Part shown: piece by piece, positions 36,375 through 45,810 of the stretch
Layout: each line of letters opens with the position of its first letter
Numbering within the stretch: position 1 is the stretch's first letter
Assembly (NCBI GenBank): GCA_016124755.1
Contig: WGNA01000010.1
Span: 62,001 to 126,000 of the forward strand
DNA from: Bacteroidota bacterium
GTDB lineage: Bacteria; Bacteroidota; Bacteroidia; NS11-12g; UBA9320
Reading direction: 5' to 3'
DNA: 64,000 bases
Notes under the pieces: model-generated
The model's database searches: none
The model's input: only the letters and a program-made list of their open reading frames with translations
Told to the model about the DNA's origin: nothing
Translations under genes and position numbers: made by a program

Positions 36375-37916
36375 ATGAACAAACTTAAAACGTACCTCAC
36401 TAAAATTACCAAACCGGCAACCACAGGTTCATTGGTAAAACAACTAATACATGTAGTGGCAGTTTTAATTAACATATTAATAATTTCCACTTTAATAAAT
36501 CGCGCTTCGGCTCAGGTAATAATAAATGATGCCGAATTTTACGTAGCACCGGGCGCCGTTGTTCAGATTAATTCTGATTTTAATGCCGTTCAAAATTCCA
36601 CAAATCAACCGACCCTATATCTCAGCGACAGTTTAATTATCACCGGAGATCTGGAATTGGATTCGGGAATTGTGCTTTCCGGAGACGGGTGGATTGTACT
36701 AAAGGGTTCGGAAACTCAAATGATTAATTCGAATTCGGTTGATATACAAAAACTAAAAATTAATAATTCCAATGGAGCCGGCTTGCAAAACGAATTACAG
36801 ATTCCGGATTCTTTACACTTCATTACAGGGGTGCTGAGCATAAACGGTTACAACCTCACCATCGGAACTTTTTCCAGTGATTCGGGTGTGATCATCGGTT
36901 CTTCTGATGTCGGATATATTCAAACTTCAGACACCGGTGAGTTGCGCAGATATGTGTCCGGCGGAACATTTTTTCCGGTCGGAAACAGTAGTTATAATCC
37001 GGCAATGATTTATCTCAATAATACAGATTCTATTGGTGTTCGGGTTGAAGACGAAGTTTATGAAAACTATTTTCCGGCATCCGGAAAGCAAACGGCAAAC
37101 GCTTTGAACCGGGCATGGTTTGTATCCAAAGACAGTAGTTCGAACACAATGGAAATGATCGTTTACTGGGGCCAGACCGATGAGTTGAATTCGTTTGACC
37201 GCACCAACTGTATTTTAAATTATTACAACGATTCGGCAGGTCTCTGGCCGGTGTCGGGCTCTTTTTCTTCGGCGGTTTCCACCGGGAGTTTATACAGTCA
37301 AAGCAATAATAATTTTCATTCGTTCAATACCTATTTTGGTGTCGGGAGTGAGAACAGTCCGCTGCCGGTGGAACTTTTAAATTTTGAAGTAAAATGGATT
37401 ACCACCGGAGAACAAGCTCAGCTAAACTGGTCGACAGCCAGCGAAAGCAATTGTGATTTTTTCGAAATTCAAAGAAGTACGGATGCAGGTCAATGGCGAA
37501 TTGTTGGAAGAAAACAAGGTCAGGGGAATAGTTCTGCCATTGTACATTATCAATACGTTGATCAGCTTCCGGGAGATTCAAAATCCGGAATTTATTATTA
37601 CCGGTTAAAACAATTCGATTTTAACGGAGACTTTTCGTACAGTCCGATCCGCATGTTGCATTGGGAAAGCGATAATAAGAATTTGATTTCTGTTTTTCCG
37701 AATCCGGCATCCAACGAAATAAATATCCGGCTATCGGAACAAAACGTAATTTATAATGCGCGTATAACAGACGGTGCCGGGAAATTAATTCAACAAAAAA
37801 CGATTAAAGAATTTGCGACATTCAATGTTAATGAACTTTCCAGAGGTATTTATTATTTACAGATGGAATCGGATGCGGGAGAACTGAAAGTTTTTAAAAT
37901 TATGGTGGTGCATTAA
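36375..37916 (+). CDS. T9SS type A sorting domain-containing secreted protein
   Basis: Signal-anchor-like N-terminus; beta-rich body; PLPVELLNFEVKW...LNWSTASESN module; C-term VFPNPASNEINIRLSEQN...ELSRGIYYLQM...FKIMVVH. Confidence 0.88.
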   Translation: MNKLKTYLTKITKPATTGSLVKQLIHVVAVLINILIISTLINRASAQVIINDAEFYVAPGAVVQINSDFNAVQNSTNQPTLYLSDSLIITGDLELDSGIVLSGDGWIVLKGSETQMINSNSVDIQKLKINNSNGAGLQNELQIPDSLHFITGVLSINGYNLTIGTFSSDSGVIIGSSDVGYIQTSDTGELRRYVSGGTFFPVGNSSYNPAMIYLNNTDSIGVRVEDEVYENYFPASGKQTANALNRAWFVSKDSSSNTMEMIVYWGQTDELNSFDRTNCILNYYNDSAGLWPVSGSFSSAVSTGSLYSQSNNNFHSFNTYFGVGSENSPLPVELLNFEVKWITTGEQAQLNWSTASESNCDFFEIQRSTDAGQWRIVGRKQGQGNSSAIVHYQYVDQLPGDSKSGIYYYRLKQFDFNGDFSYSPIRMLHWESDNKNLISVFPNPASNEINIRLSEQNVIYNARITDGAGKLIQQKTIKEFATFNVNELSRGIYYLQMESDAGELKVFKIMVVH

Positions 37917-37953
37917 AATTCTGTTGAATAAAAAATGGAAATGAACCAGTAAG

Positions 37954-39303
37954 TTAATTTAATGAAAATCGAATCGGAACGCGATATGACATGCGTAGTG
38001 GAAATCCGGCTGTCGTTGCTGGCATCCATAGTCCTGAGGTTCTTTTAACTACTTCAATCGATGCTTCATCCATCCCAAATCCCAAACGATCTAAACAATT
38101 TGTGACATTGCTGACGCTGCCGTCTTTTTCAATTATAAAAAAGACCAGGGCGGTTCCACTCGAACCTTGCATTATTGCCTCATCCGGCACATTGATGTTT
38201 TGGGCGATATAATTCGGAAGGTTCATTATACCGGTTTTGAAATCTGCCTTGATAATAAATGTCTGAGAATAATTATCATCCAATTGGAAATTAAATCTTG
38301 ATGTATCTCCATCATTCAAAGACTGACATTTATTCCCCATGCTTTCGTACATAGTTATTCCATTTTCAAATGTGCCTACAGCCATGGATTTATTATTGAA
38401 ATAAAAAGCAGTATTGTATTTATAACCATTTTTTATTTCGTAAATGCTAAAATCGTTGTGCGATCCGAAACGGCACCAACCGTTGCCTCCACTCACAAAA
38501 AATTGGGAATCCGGATTGCCATTCAGATCATATCGGTTGTACGAAATCAAACGGTCGTTATCAAATATGGCCTCATAAGATTTCCTTTTTCCGGAATAAT
38601 AACCAATGCATTCGCCGTGTAATCTGCCATTATTGTGTCGGGTAACAAAGGCGGTATCTCCGTTATTGTAAAATCCGTAATACGTTATCTGGCCGGACAT
38701 TTCGATCGAACCTACTCTTGTAGACAAAACAGAACCATTAGAATAATAGGCTGTAAATTCCGGAATGCGCTCAGCAAATGTTGAATCAATTTTAGAACTG
38801 ATATCTGCTCTTTTCAATTGAACAACATTCAAGTCCGGGTTGAGCTTTGTTATTTCCTTATCCCCGATATAATGTCGGATTGTATTTCCGGTTATTTCCA
38901 TCCGGGAACCGGATTTATGTGTTTTAATCTGGGTAAGCGTATCGCTTTCATCCGCAGAAAATGTAAGCACATTTTTTATGTCATTTTGCAGATACACTAA
39001 ACTGTCGGGCCTGCCATCTGAATAGTATTTGTAATAATCCGTATTTCTTTCCCGAATTTTCCAGATGCCGGTTTTCTTTCCCCGGTTATATTGCCCCTGA
39101 ATTTTGGTTCCCCAGGAAATGTAGCTGTAAGCACCGTGCATTTTATTCTTATCGACACCCTTTTTAATTACATAATATTTTTCGGAGTAAGCGGGATATT
39201 TTTTGTGTACGATCACTTTTTCTTTGGTGTCGATTTGCGCAAATGCCTTTGAACTTAATAAGAAAAATAGAATCAGGAATTTTATGGTGTGTAAGGGTTT
39301 CAT
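37954..39303 (-). CDS. TonB C-terminal-domain protein with MORN-like N-terminal region
   Basis: Signal peptide; Tyr/Gly-rich MORN-like segments (SYISWGTKIQGQYNRGKKTGIWKIRE, NNGRLHGECIGYYSGKR); C-term PDEAIMQGSSGTALVFFIIEKDGSVSNVTNCLDRLGFGMDEASIEVVKRTSGLWMPATTAGFPLRMSYRVPIRF. Confidence 0.8.
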   Translation of the reverse strand: MKPLHTIKFLILFFLLSSKAFAQIDTKEKVIVHKKYPAYSEKYYVIKKGVDKNKMHGAYSYISWGTKIQGQYNRGKKTGIWKIRERNTDYYKYYSDGRPDSLVYLQNDIKNVLTFSADESDTLTQIKTHKSGSRMEITGNTIRHYIGDKEITKLNPDLNVVQLKRADISSKIDSTFAERIPEFTAYYSNGSVLSTRVGSIEMSGQITYYGFYNNGDTAFVTRHNNGRLHGECIGYYSGKRKSYEAIFDNDRLISYNRYDLNGNPDSQFFVSGGNGWCRFGSHNDFSIYEIKNGYKYNTAFYFNNKSMAVGTFENGITMYESMGNKCQSLNDGDTSRFNFQLDDNYSQTFIIKADFKTGIMNLPNYIAQNINVPDEAIMQGSSGTALVFFIIEKDGSVSNVTNCLDRLGFGMDEASIEVVKRTSGLWMPATTAGFPLRMSYRVPIRFSLN

Positions 39304-39636
39304 GTTAATTCAAACTCGGACGATCTGCCGAAAATACACAATTCATTTTTTTGATTTCTTGGGTAAATCGTTAATAAATTTATAGAAAATGCTTCTCCGC
39401 ATAATTACACCGAACTTTGAATCACTTCAATTTGAGGATTAAAAAAAACAAAATGAATAGTGCGAAGCGGATCCTAAAACAAGAATAGGATCGCGTGGGT
39501 GGGCAGTCGGAAAGGCGGGATAGCCCCGGCGGGAATTTTTCATTTGGTAGAAAATCGGGGAAAGTGCTTGACAATTCTTTAACTAGATTTTCAACAAATG
39601 ATAAAGGGCGCATGGGCAGCTTTCTTTCCGACTTGA

Positions 39637-39678
39637 TTTTCTTCTTACTTTTTTATCAAGAAAAAAGTAAGAAGAAAA
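39637..39678. repeat. Perfect 18-bp inverted repeat with 6-nt loop in a large intergenic region
   Basis: TTTTCTTCTTACTTTTTT-ATCAAG-AAAAAAGTAAGAAGAAAA. Confidence 0.85.
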
Positions 39679-39928
39679 AAGATTGCGTATCGATCCCTAA
39701 CCTATTTATAATCTTGGTGTATTCAAAAGGAGAAGCATTTAATAGAATGATCGAAAAAGTTTCCTCTGCGTTTCCTAATTCAATCGTGACGTTGGTTAAT
39801 TGATTTCTGTTATCCTTCCCAATTGATGTAGATTCACCTTCTACATAACCAAAGAATGATTCGACCGTACTAAATATGACTCCGGTCAGTTTACATTTTA
39901 CTTTTCTTACATTGCGACACAAAGACAA

Positions 39929-42900
39929 ATGATGCCAAACAAGAAGACAACAATCCTCATCTTATCTATTCTGATTTCGTTTACCTCATTCGCCCAAAAC
40001 AAACAATACCAAAGTCGGTTCTGGAAGATCTCCAAAGAAGGCCGCCCCGATTCGTATCTCTACGGCACCATGCACGTGAGCGATAAAATTGCTTTTAATC
40101 TCAGCGATTCTTTTTACAAAGCGGTTCAAAGCGTAAAGACGGTTGGTCTCGAAAGTAATCCTTCACAATGGCTCGATAGTTTTAATACATTTCAGAACAG
40201 TTATACATACGAAGGTGCCCCGAGATTTTCGACCTATGCTTCGGCAGGTTATTATCAGCGAAGTGTGGTGCTGAGAAAAGTTGAAAACGACGATATTTCT
40301 TCGTGGTTAAAAACCAAATCCGGAATTCTGAATGCCATGTTGTATCGCGAAAATTCGTACAACAAAGAATATCAGGAAGACACCTGGCTCGAAATGCACA
40401 TTTATCAGGTGGCTTCTAAAAATAATATTCCGGTGGTAAGTCTGGAAGGATTTACCGAATCGCGTGAGTTGGTTTCCCGGGCATCTTTTGAAGATTCGAA
40501 AGACAAAACCAAAACGGTTGTTCCCAAATGGCTTGAAGATATTCTGGAAGAAAAGAACCGCTACACATTAATTGAAGATGCCTATCGTGCCGGGGATCTC
40601 GACATGATTGATACCATCAACCGCGTATTTAATTCTTCTGGATATTATAAATACATGCTTACCGAACGCAACCGGAATATGGTGCGTCGTTTTCGGGATT
40701 ACGAAGCGGCAGGTCCGGTTTTTATGGCGGTTGGTGCAGCACATCTTCCCGGCCGTGATGGTGTTATTGAAATGCTGAGAGCACAAGGTTACACAGTTAC
40801 ACCCATTACCGACGGCAGAACCGATTTTGCCAAAAAGGAAAAAGAACGATTAGATAGTCTGGTTTCTCCGATTAGTCTGTCGAAGGAAGAGGCCCCGAAC
40901 GGAACCTTTTCAATGATCTGGCCGGGCAAATTATATGGCAGCACTTCCGGGTACACCAACGCAACTCTTGGATACGACCTCGGAAACGGCATGTATTTTC
41001 TCAATCAGCAATTCAACACATACGGGCCTTTTTACGGATTGAGTCCCGAGCAAATGCTGATGAAAACCGATTCCCTGTTTTTTGAAAACATTCCCGGAAA
41101 CATAAAATCGAAGACAAGAATTACCACCAACGGAATCCCAGGATTCGAAATTAAAAACGTAACCCGAACCGGTGATTACGAGCAATATCGCGTTTATGCA
41201 ACTCCGTATCAGTTAAGTCTCTTTAAACTTTCGGGCAGAAATACCCGCATTAAAGTGATGGGCGACAGCATCTTTTCAACGTTGAAATTAATGCCGCTAA
41301 GTGACGACTGGAGTACATTAAAATTTGTTTCCGGACAATTTGAAATCAATGTTCCCGAATACCACACAATGAATCTGATCGACCCGATTCAAACGATGTA
41401 TTCGGTGCCGTATCTTCAGGCCTGGGACAAATCAGACGATTCGTATTATCTGGTTAAAAGGCTAAGTCTTCATGATGTTAATTACATTGAAGAAGACAAA
41501 TTTGAAGTGAAGCGATTCGCCGAAAAACTAATTGAGAAGATGGAATACGAAACCATTTCTCTGGAAACTTCAGATTATAATGGTTTGCCTGTTGCCGACT
41601 TTACCGCTAAAACCAAATTTAATACTTACGTGCACGGTCGCTTCCTTATTCAAGGCCCGTATTACTACATGCTGATCTGCATCAACGGCAAAAAGAAATT
41701 CGGTCCGGCCAAGTTTTTCAATTCTTTTCAAGTACTGCCGACCGTTTATCAGTTGCCGTCTGAGCAATTTATGGATACCGTAATAAAAGCTTCGGTTTAC
41801 GCATCACCTCTGCTCAACAAGCGATACCTGTTCGAGCGCGAAAGTTCTTATTCTGCCAAAGAATCTGACTATAAATCGATCACCGATTCGAAGCGCTATT
41901 ATTCTGAAAACGACGAATTAATTCTGGTTTCAAGAGAGGTTTACGGGAAGTATGATTTTTATGATAAACCCGATTCGCTCTGGTCTGAAATCGTTAAAAA
42001 GTACACTGAGAAAAAACCGTATTTCAAACTGGATTCACATTCGTTCGTGAAAAACAGAATGCGAACCTTCGATGTATTTTTAACCGATACGGGCAGCGTT
42101 AAGCAAATTCACCACCGATATATATTAAGCCGGAATGAAGATGTGATGTTTGAGCTTTCTACACTGTACGACACGATAACCGGGAGAAGTGTTTTCGTCA
42201 AAAATTTTTATGATCGATTTGAGCCGATGGATACCGTTATAAGGCCATCCATTTTTTCGAATAAAGCGAGAATCCTCATCACAGATTATCTCAGCAAAGA
42301 TGAAAACACACACAAGGATGCACTGGATTACTTAACCGGATATAATTTTTGGAAACGCCCCGAACTGGAAGACACGGATCTGGCCTTAATGAAGAGAGCC
42401 ATTTTAGAAAACAGCCGGGCTGATAAGGAATCATTTACCAAAACGATCTTTATTAAAATGCTGGGCGACATTAAAACAGACAGTGCTGCGATGTTCCTCA
42501 ATTCTTTGTATTACGATAATGACGACAATTACCCGGTGCAGATTGAGGCACTGAGTTCATTAGCTAAAATAAAAACCGAGAAAGCCTCTGCCTGTTTAAA
42601 GCAAATTCTGGAAGAAGACGTTCCCTACATTAGTCTGGAACAAAGCTTTTTATTTTTTCAGATTCTGAACGACAGCGCCCGAATTGAAAATCAGCTTTAT
42701 GCGACTCTTCTTGAAAAAATGCCGGACGTTTACAAAGACGTAATTTATAAAGTTCTGGGTTGGGTGGTTGCGGATACATCATCCAGGTTCAAACCGGAAT
42801 ATGCTCAGTTGCTTCCGGATATAATTAAGCGATACAAATTCGAGCTGAAAAAGTACAGAGTGGGAGAGCAGGTTGAAAAGATGGAAAAAGAAAAACGAAA

Positions 42901-43645
42901 AAGCCGGGGTTCGTCTTCATACTCATATTACAGTTACAGCCGCGACGACGACGATATGTTTTCCTCCGGATTTAACATGAGAAGTTCGGGAAGTTTATTC
43001 GGATATTATATCTTGCTCTTACCGTTTGATTCGGTTCCCGAAATTTCTGCACTGCTCAATCAGGCTAATGAATTAACGTCGTACAGTAACGTCAAAAATC
43101 TGATGGAAATCCGGATGATGTATCAGAAGAAAATCCAGGACAGCATTGCTTCTCACTTGTTTGAAGACGACGAGAAAATAGTAAAGGCCTATGCTTTTTT
43201 ACAGGAGATAAAACGAACCGAGTTGCTTCCGGACACATTGCAGAATTACGATCGGTTTGTTAAATATTGTCTTGTGAACCGGGGACGATTCGACATCGAC
43301 AAAGACACCATCAAACTCGTAAAAACCGAAGAAAACGTTTCCGGTAAAAAAGGAGAAATGAAACTTTATTATTACCAGATCCGCGAATACAAAGACCCGA
43401 AGAAGACTTCGCAATACAAGATGAATGATCCTTCGTATAAATTGGTGAGTGTGGGTTTTGTTAAAAATGCAGATGGTTCTTATCCCACAAAAACAGATTT
43501 CTATGAATCGACGAGTGTCGATTCGGAGGAAAAACTGCAGGATGCTTTCGATGAATTAAAAGAAGCGGCACAGATAGACGACCGGAGACGAGCCAAACCC
43601 AGCAAGGGGAATAGCAGTCGAAACAGTTATTATTACGGTTATTAA
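39929..43645 (+). CDS. TraB/GumN-like protease-family domain fused to long C-terminal region with HEAT-like repeats
   Basis: LYGTMHVSD...VGLESN...AVGAAHLPGRDGVIEMLRAQGYTVTPI (TraB/GumN motifs), then about 900 aa including alpha-helical repeats SAAMFLNSLYYDNDDNYPVQIEALSSLAKIKTEKASACLKQIL. Confidence 0.8.
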   Translation: MMPNKKTTILILSILISFTSFAQNKQYQSRFWKISKEGRPDSYLYGTMHVSDKIAFNLSDSFYKAVQSVKTVGLESNPSQWLDSFNTFQNSYTYEGAPRFSTYASAGYYQRSVVLRKVENDDISSWLKTKSGILNAMLYRENSYNKEYQEDTWLEMHIYQVASKNNIPVVSLEGFTESRELVSRASFEDSKDKTKTVVPKWLEDILEEKNRYTLIEDAYRAGDLDMIDTINRVFNSSGYYKYMLTERNRNMVRRFRDYEAAGPVFMAVGAAHLPGRDGVIEMLRAQGYTVTPITDGRTDFAKKEKERLDSLVSPISLSKEEAPNGTFSMIWPGKLYGSTSGYTNATLGYDLGNGMYFLNQQFNTYGPFYGLSPEQMLMKTDSLFFENIPGNIKSKTRITTNGIPGFEIKNVTRTGDYEQYRVYATPYQLSLFKLSGRNTRIKVMGDSIFSTLKLMPLSDDWSTLKFVSGQFEINVPEYHTMNLIDPIQTMYSVPYLQAWDKSDDSYYLVKRLSLHDVNYIEEDKFEVKRFAEKLIEKMEYETISLETSDYNGLPVADFTAKTKFNTYVHGRFLIQGPYYYMLICINGKKKFGPAKFFNSFQVLPTVYQLPSEQFMDTVIKASVYASPLLNKRYLFERESSYSAKESDYKSITDSKRYYSENDELILVSREVYGKYDFYDKPDSLWSEIVKKYTEKKPYFKLDSHSFVKNRMRTFDVFLTDTGSVKQIHHRYILSRNEDVMFELSTLYDTITGRSVFVKNFYDRFEPMDTVIRPSIFSNKARILITDYLSKDENTHKDALDYLTGYNFWKRPELEDTDLALMKRAILENSRADKESFTKTIFIKMLGDIKTDSAAMFLNSLYYDNDDNYPVQIEALSSLAKIKTEKASACLKQILEEDVPYISLEQSFLFFQILNDSARIENQLYATLLEKMPDVYKDVIYKVLGWVVADTSSRFKPEYAQLLPDIIKRYKFELKKYRVGEQVEKMEKEKRKSRGSSSYSYYSYSRDDDDMFSSGFNMRSSGSLFGYYILLLPFDSVPEISALLNQANELTSYSNVKNLMEIRMMYQKKIQDSIASHLFEDDEKIVKAYAFLQEIKRTELLPDTLQNYDRFVKYCLVNRGRFDIDKDTIKLVKTEENVSGKKGEMKLYYYQIREYKDPKKTSQYKMNDPSYKLVSVGFVKNADGSYPTKTDFYESTSVDSEEKLQDAFDELKEAAQIDDRRRAKPSKGNSSRNSYYYGY

Positions 43646-43693
43646 TAATTCAGTTTAAATCAATCCTTTCGGTTTTGAGATTGTTATTCTGAT

Positions 43694-44368
43694 ATGAAAA
43701 CAGTACTGGTAACCGGCGCAAACAGAGGAATCGGTGAGGAGTTGTGCCGGCAGTTTATCGATGAAGGGTTTTGGGTAATCGGTGCCGGAAGGAGCGAAGA
43801 GGAGCTTGAAAAACTCAAAGCGAGATTTAATTCGAATCATCTGGAAACCGTGGTAATGGATATAAGCAGTATTCAAAGTATTATGCGGGCAACCGGTGAA
43901 CTGCGCGACAAAACCATCGACATTCTTATTAATAATGCCGGAGAATTAAGTGCTTCTTCAAAACTCGAAGATTCGGATCCCGCTGAAACGATGCGGATAT
44001 TAAATACCAATTTTACCGGATCTGTTTTGGTGGCGCGCGCCTTCGTAAAGCAACTTCAAAAATCAGAAGATCCGAGAATAATTAATGTTTCGAGCGGGAT
44101 GGGAAGTCGTTCGGAGCTCGGTTTCGGATACGGAGCGTACCGGCTTTCGAAAGCGGCTTTAAATCTTCTCACAATTCAGATGGATCAGGAAAACTTTGCC
44201 GGAGCAAAGGTGTTTTCAGTTTGTCCGGGTTGGGTGAAAACGCGCATGGGAGGAAGCGGAGCGAGTCTCTCTGTTGCCAAAGGAGCCGAAGGAATTGTGT
44301 GGCTGGCGAATTCACCCGACGCGGAAAGTGGTAAATTCTACCGCGACAAACACATTATTCCCTGGTAA
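43694..44368 (+). CDS. SDR family oxidoreductase
   Basis: VTGANRGIGEELCRQF, ILINNAGEL, INVSSGMGSRSELGFGYGAYRLSKAAL (YxxxK). Confidence 0.93.
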   Translation: MKTVLVTGANRGIGEELCRQFIDEGFWVIGAGRSEEELEKLKARFNSNHLETVVMDISSIQSIMRATGELRDKTIDILINNAGELSASSKLEDSDPAETMRILNTNFTGSVLVARAFVKQLQKSEDPRIINVSSGMGSRSELGFGYGAYRLSKAALNLLTIQMDQENFAGAKVFSVCPGWVKTRMGGSGASLSVAKGAEGIVWLANSPDAESGKFYRDKHIIPW

Positions 44369-44389
44369 ATAAAGACCCAAAGAATCAAT

Positions 44390-45064
44390 ATGAAAATCAC
44401 CGTTATGGGCACCGGAATGGTTGCCAAAAACATTGCTCCCCGAATTGCCGAACTTGGCCATGATGTAACACTCGCCACCCGAAATAAGGAAGAAACGCTT
44501 TCCAGACCGGGCAACGGAAACAACCCTTCTTTTGGCGATTGGTATAAAGATCACACGAACCTCAAACTCGCAAATCTCTCCGAACTCGGTGATGCGGATA
44601 TGTATGTGAATGCCACCAACGGAAAGGGAACAATGGATTTTCTGAACGCCATTGGGGCTGAAAAGTTGAAAGGAAAAACCCTGATTGATATTACCAACCC
44701 GCTCGACTTCTCCAACGGAATGCCGCCAACTCTTTTTGTGTGCAACGACGATTCGCTGGGAGAACAAATTCAACGGGCTTTTCCGGAAGTGAACGTGGTG
44801 AAAAGTCTGAATACACTCACGGCGCCGTTGATGTTGAATCCCGAAAAATTGAATTCCGATTCAACGGTTTTTGTGAGTGGAAATTCGGAAGAGGCCAAAA
44901 AACAGGTTCGCAGTTTATTAGAACAAGCCGGCTGGAAAAACAATCACATAATCGATCTCGGCGATATCACAACTGCCCGTGGTACGGAGCAATGGCTGGC
45001 TCTTTGGGTGCGGCTTTACGGACATCTGCAAACGCCGATGTTTAATCTGGCGATCGTGAAGTAA
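44390..45064 (+). CDS. NADPH-dependent F420 reductase-like NAD(P)-binding protein
   Basis: KITVMGTGMVAKNIAPRIAELGHDVTLATRN; GKTLIDITNPLDFSNGMPPTLFV. Confidence 0.85.
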   Translation: MKITVMGTGMVAKNIAPRIAELGHDVTLATRNKEETLSRPGNGNNPSFGDWYKDHTNLKLANLSELGDADMYVNATNGKGTMDFLNAIGAEKLKGKTLIDITNPLDFSNGMPPTLFVCNDDSLGEQIQRAFPEVNVVKSLNTLTAPLMLNPEKLNSDSTVFVSGNSEEAKKQVRSLLEQAGWKNNHIIDLGDITTARGTEQWLALWVRLYGHLQTPMFNLAIVK

Positions 45065-45097
45065 AATCATTTTAATTCTCTTCACTAACTTTCCCGT

Positions 45098-45463
45098 GTG
45101 AAATGGGTAGTTTTTATTCTGGCCATTAATCTCTATGGCTATATGTTTTTTGACGGGATGCGGGCCCTCGTTAAAGGCGATTATGTCAGACCCAAATCCG
45201 GTGAATACAAAGGCAGACTTGGTCCGTGGGAATTCATTTTCTCTAAACTCAATATTGATCCGATGTCTGATTTTGGAAAAGGCATTTTTGTCTTTTTCGG
45301 TTTAACCGGACTCGCAACCGCATTAGCCTTCATCATCAACCCGATGCATTACTGGAAATATCTTGCGGTGTGGAACATTCTGTCGATGTGGTATCTGGTC
45401 TTCGGAACTGTGGTTTCCCTGATCTCTTTGGTCTTGTTGTATTTTATGTATCTGCGCAAATAG
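45098..45463 (+). CDS. Small hypothetical membrane protein (GTG start)
   Basis: 121 aa with several hydrophobic segments (VVFILAINLYGYMFF; IFVFFGLTGLATALAFII; LISLVLLYFMYL). Confidence 0.7.
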   Translation: MKWVVFILAINLYGYMFFDGMRALVKGDYVRPKSGEYKGRLGPWEFIFSKLNIDPMSDFGKGIFVFFGLTGLATALAFIINPMHYWKYLAVWNILSMWYLVFGTVVSLISLVLLYFMYLRK

Positions 45464-45558
45464 TCCGGAATAAAAACCGGCCAATATGTTCAATGAAAAT
45501 CCCGAACTCAATTGTCGACGGAATTTCAATTCATTATATTTCCGATTCGAATGATCAA

Positions 45559-45771
45559 ATGAAACGGGAGTATAAAATCGAAACGGTTGCCGTGGTATGG
45601 GATGCCGAAAAATGCCAACACAGCGGAAATTGTGCACGCGGACTTCCCCGTGTTTTCCGCCCGAAGGCTAAACCCTGGATTCAGGTAGATCACGCTACCG
45701 AGCAGGAGATTATTGATCAGGTGGCAAAGTGTCCTTCGGGAGCTTTGAGCATTCGATTTCTCACCGAGTGA
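45559..45771 (+). CDS. Divergent 4Fe-4S mono-cluster protein (YjdI-like)
   Basis: MKREYKIETVAVVWDAEKCQHSGNCARGLPRVFRPKAKPWIQVDHATEQEIIDQVAKCPSGALSIRF; start chosen at ATG 45559. Confidence 0.85.
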   Translation: MKREYKIETVAVVWDAEKCQHSGNCARGLPRVFRPKAKPWIQVDHATEQEIIDQVAKCPSGALSIRFLTE

Positions 45772-45810
45772 TTTCATTTAAAGTTTGCAAAATCTGATTG
45801 TTCTGGCGGA

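Noticed and set aside
39495-39803. 102-aa + strand ORF through the structured intergenic element
   Set aside because: Runs through the inverted repeat and a Lys-rich tract; composition reflects the DNA element rather than a protein.
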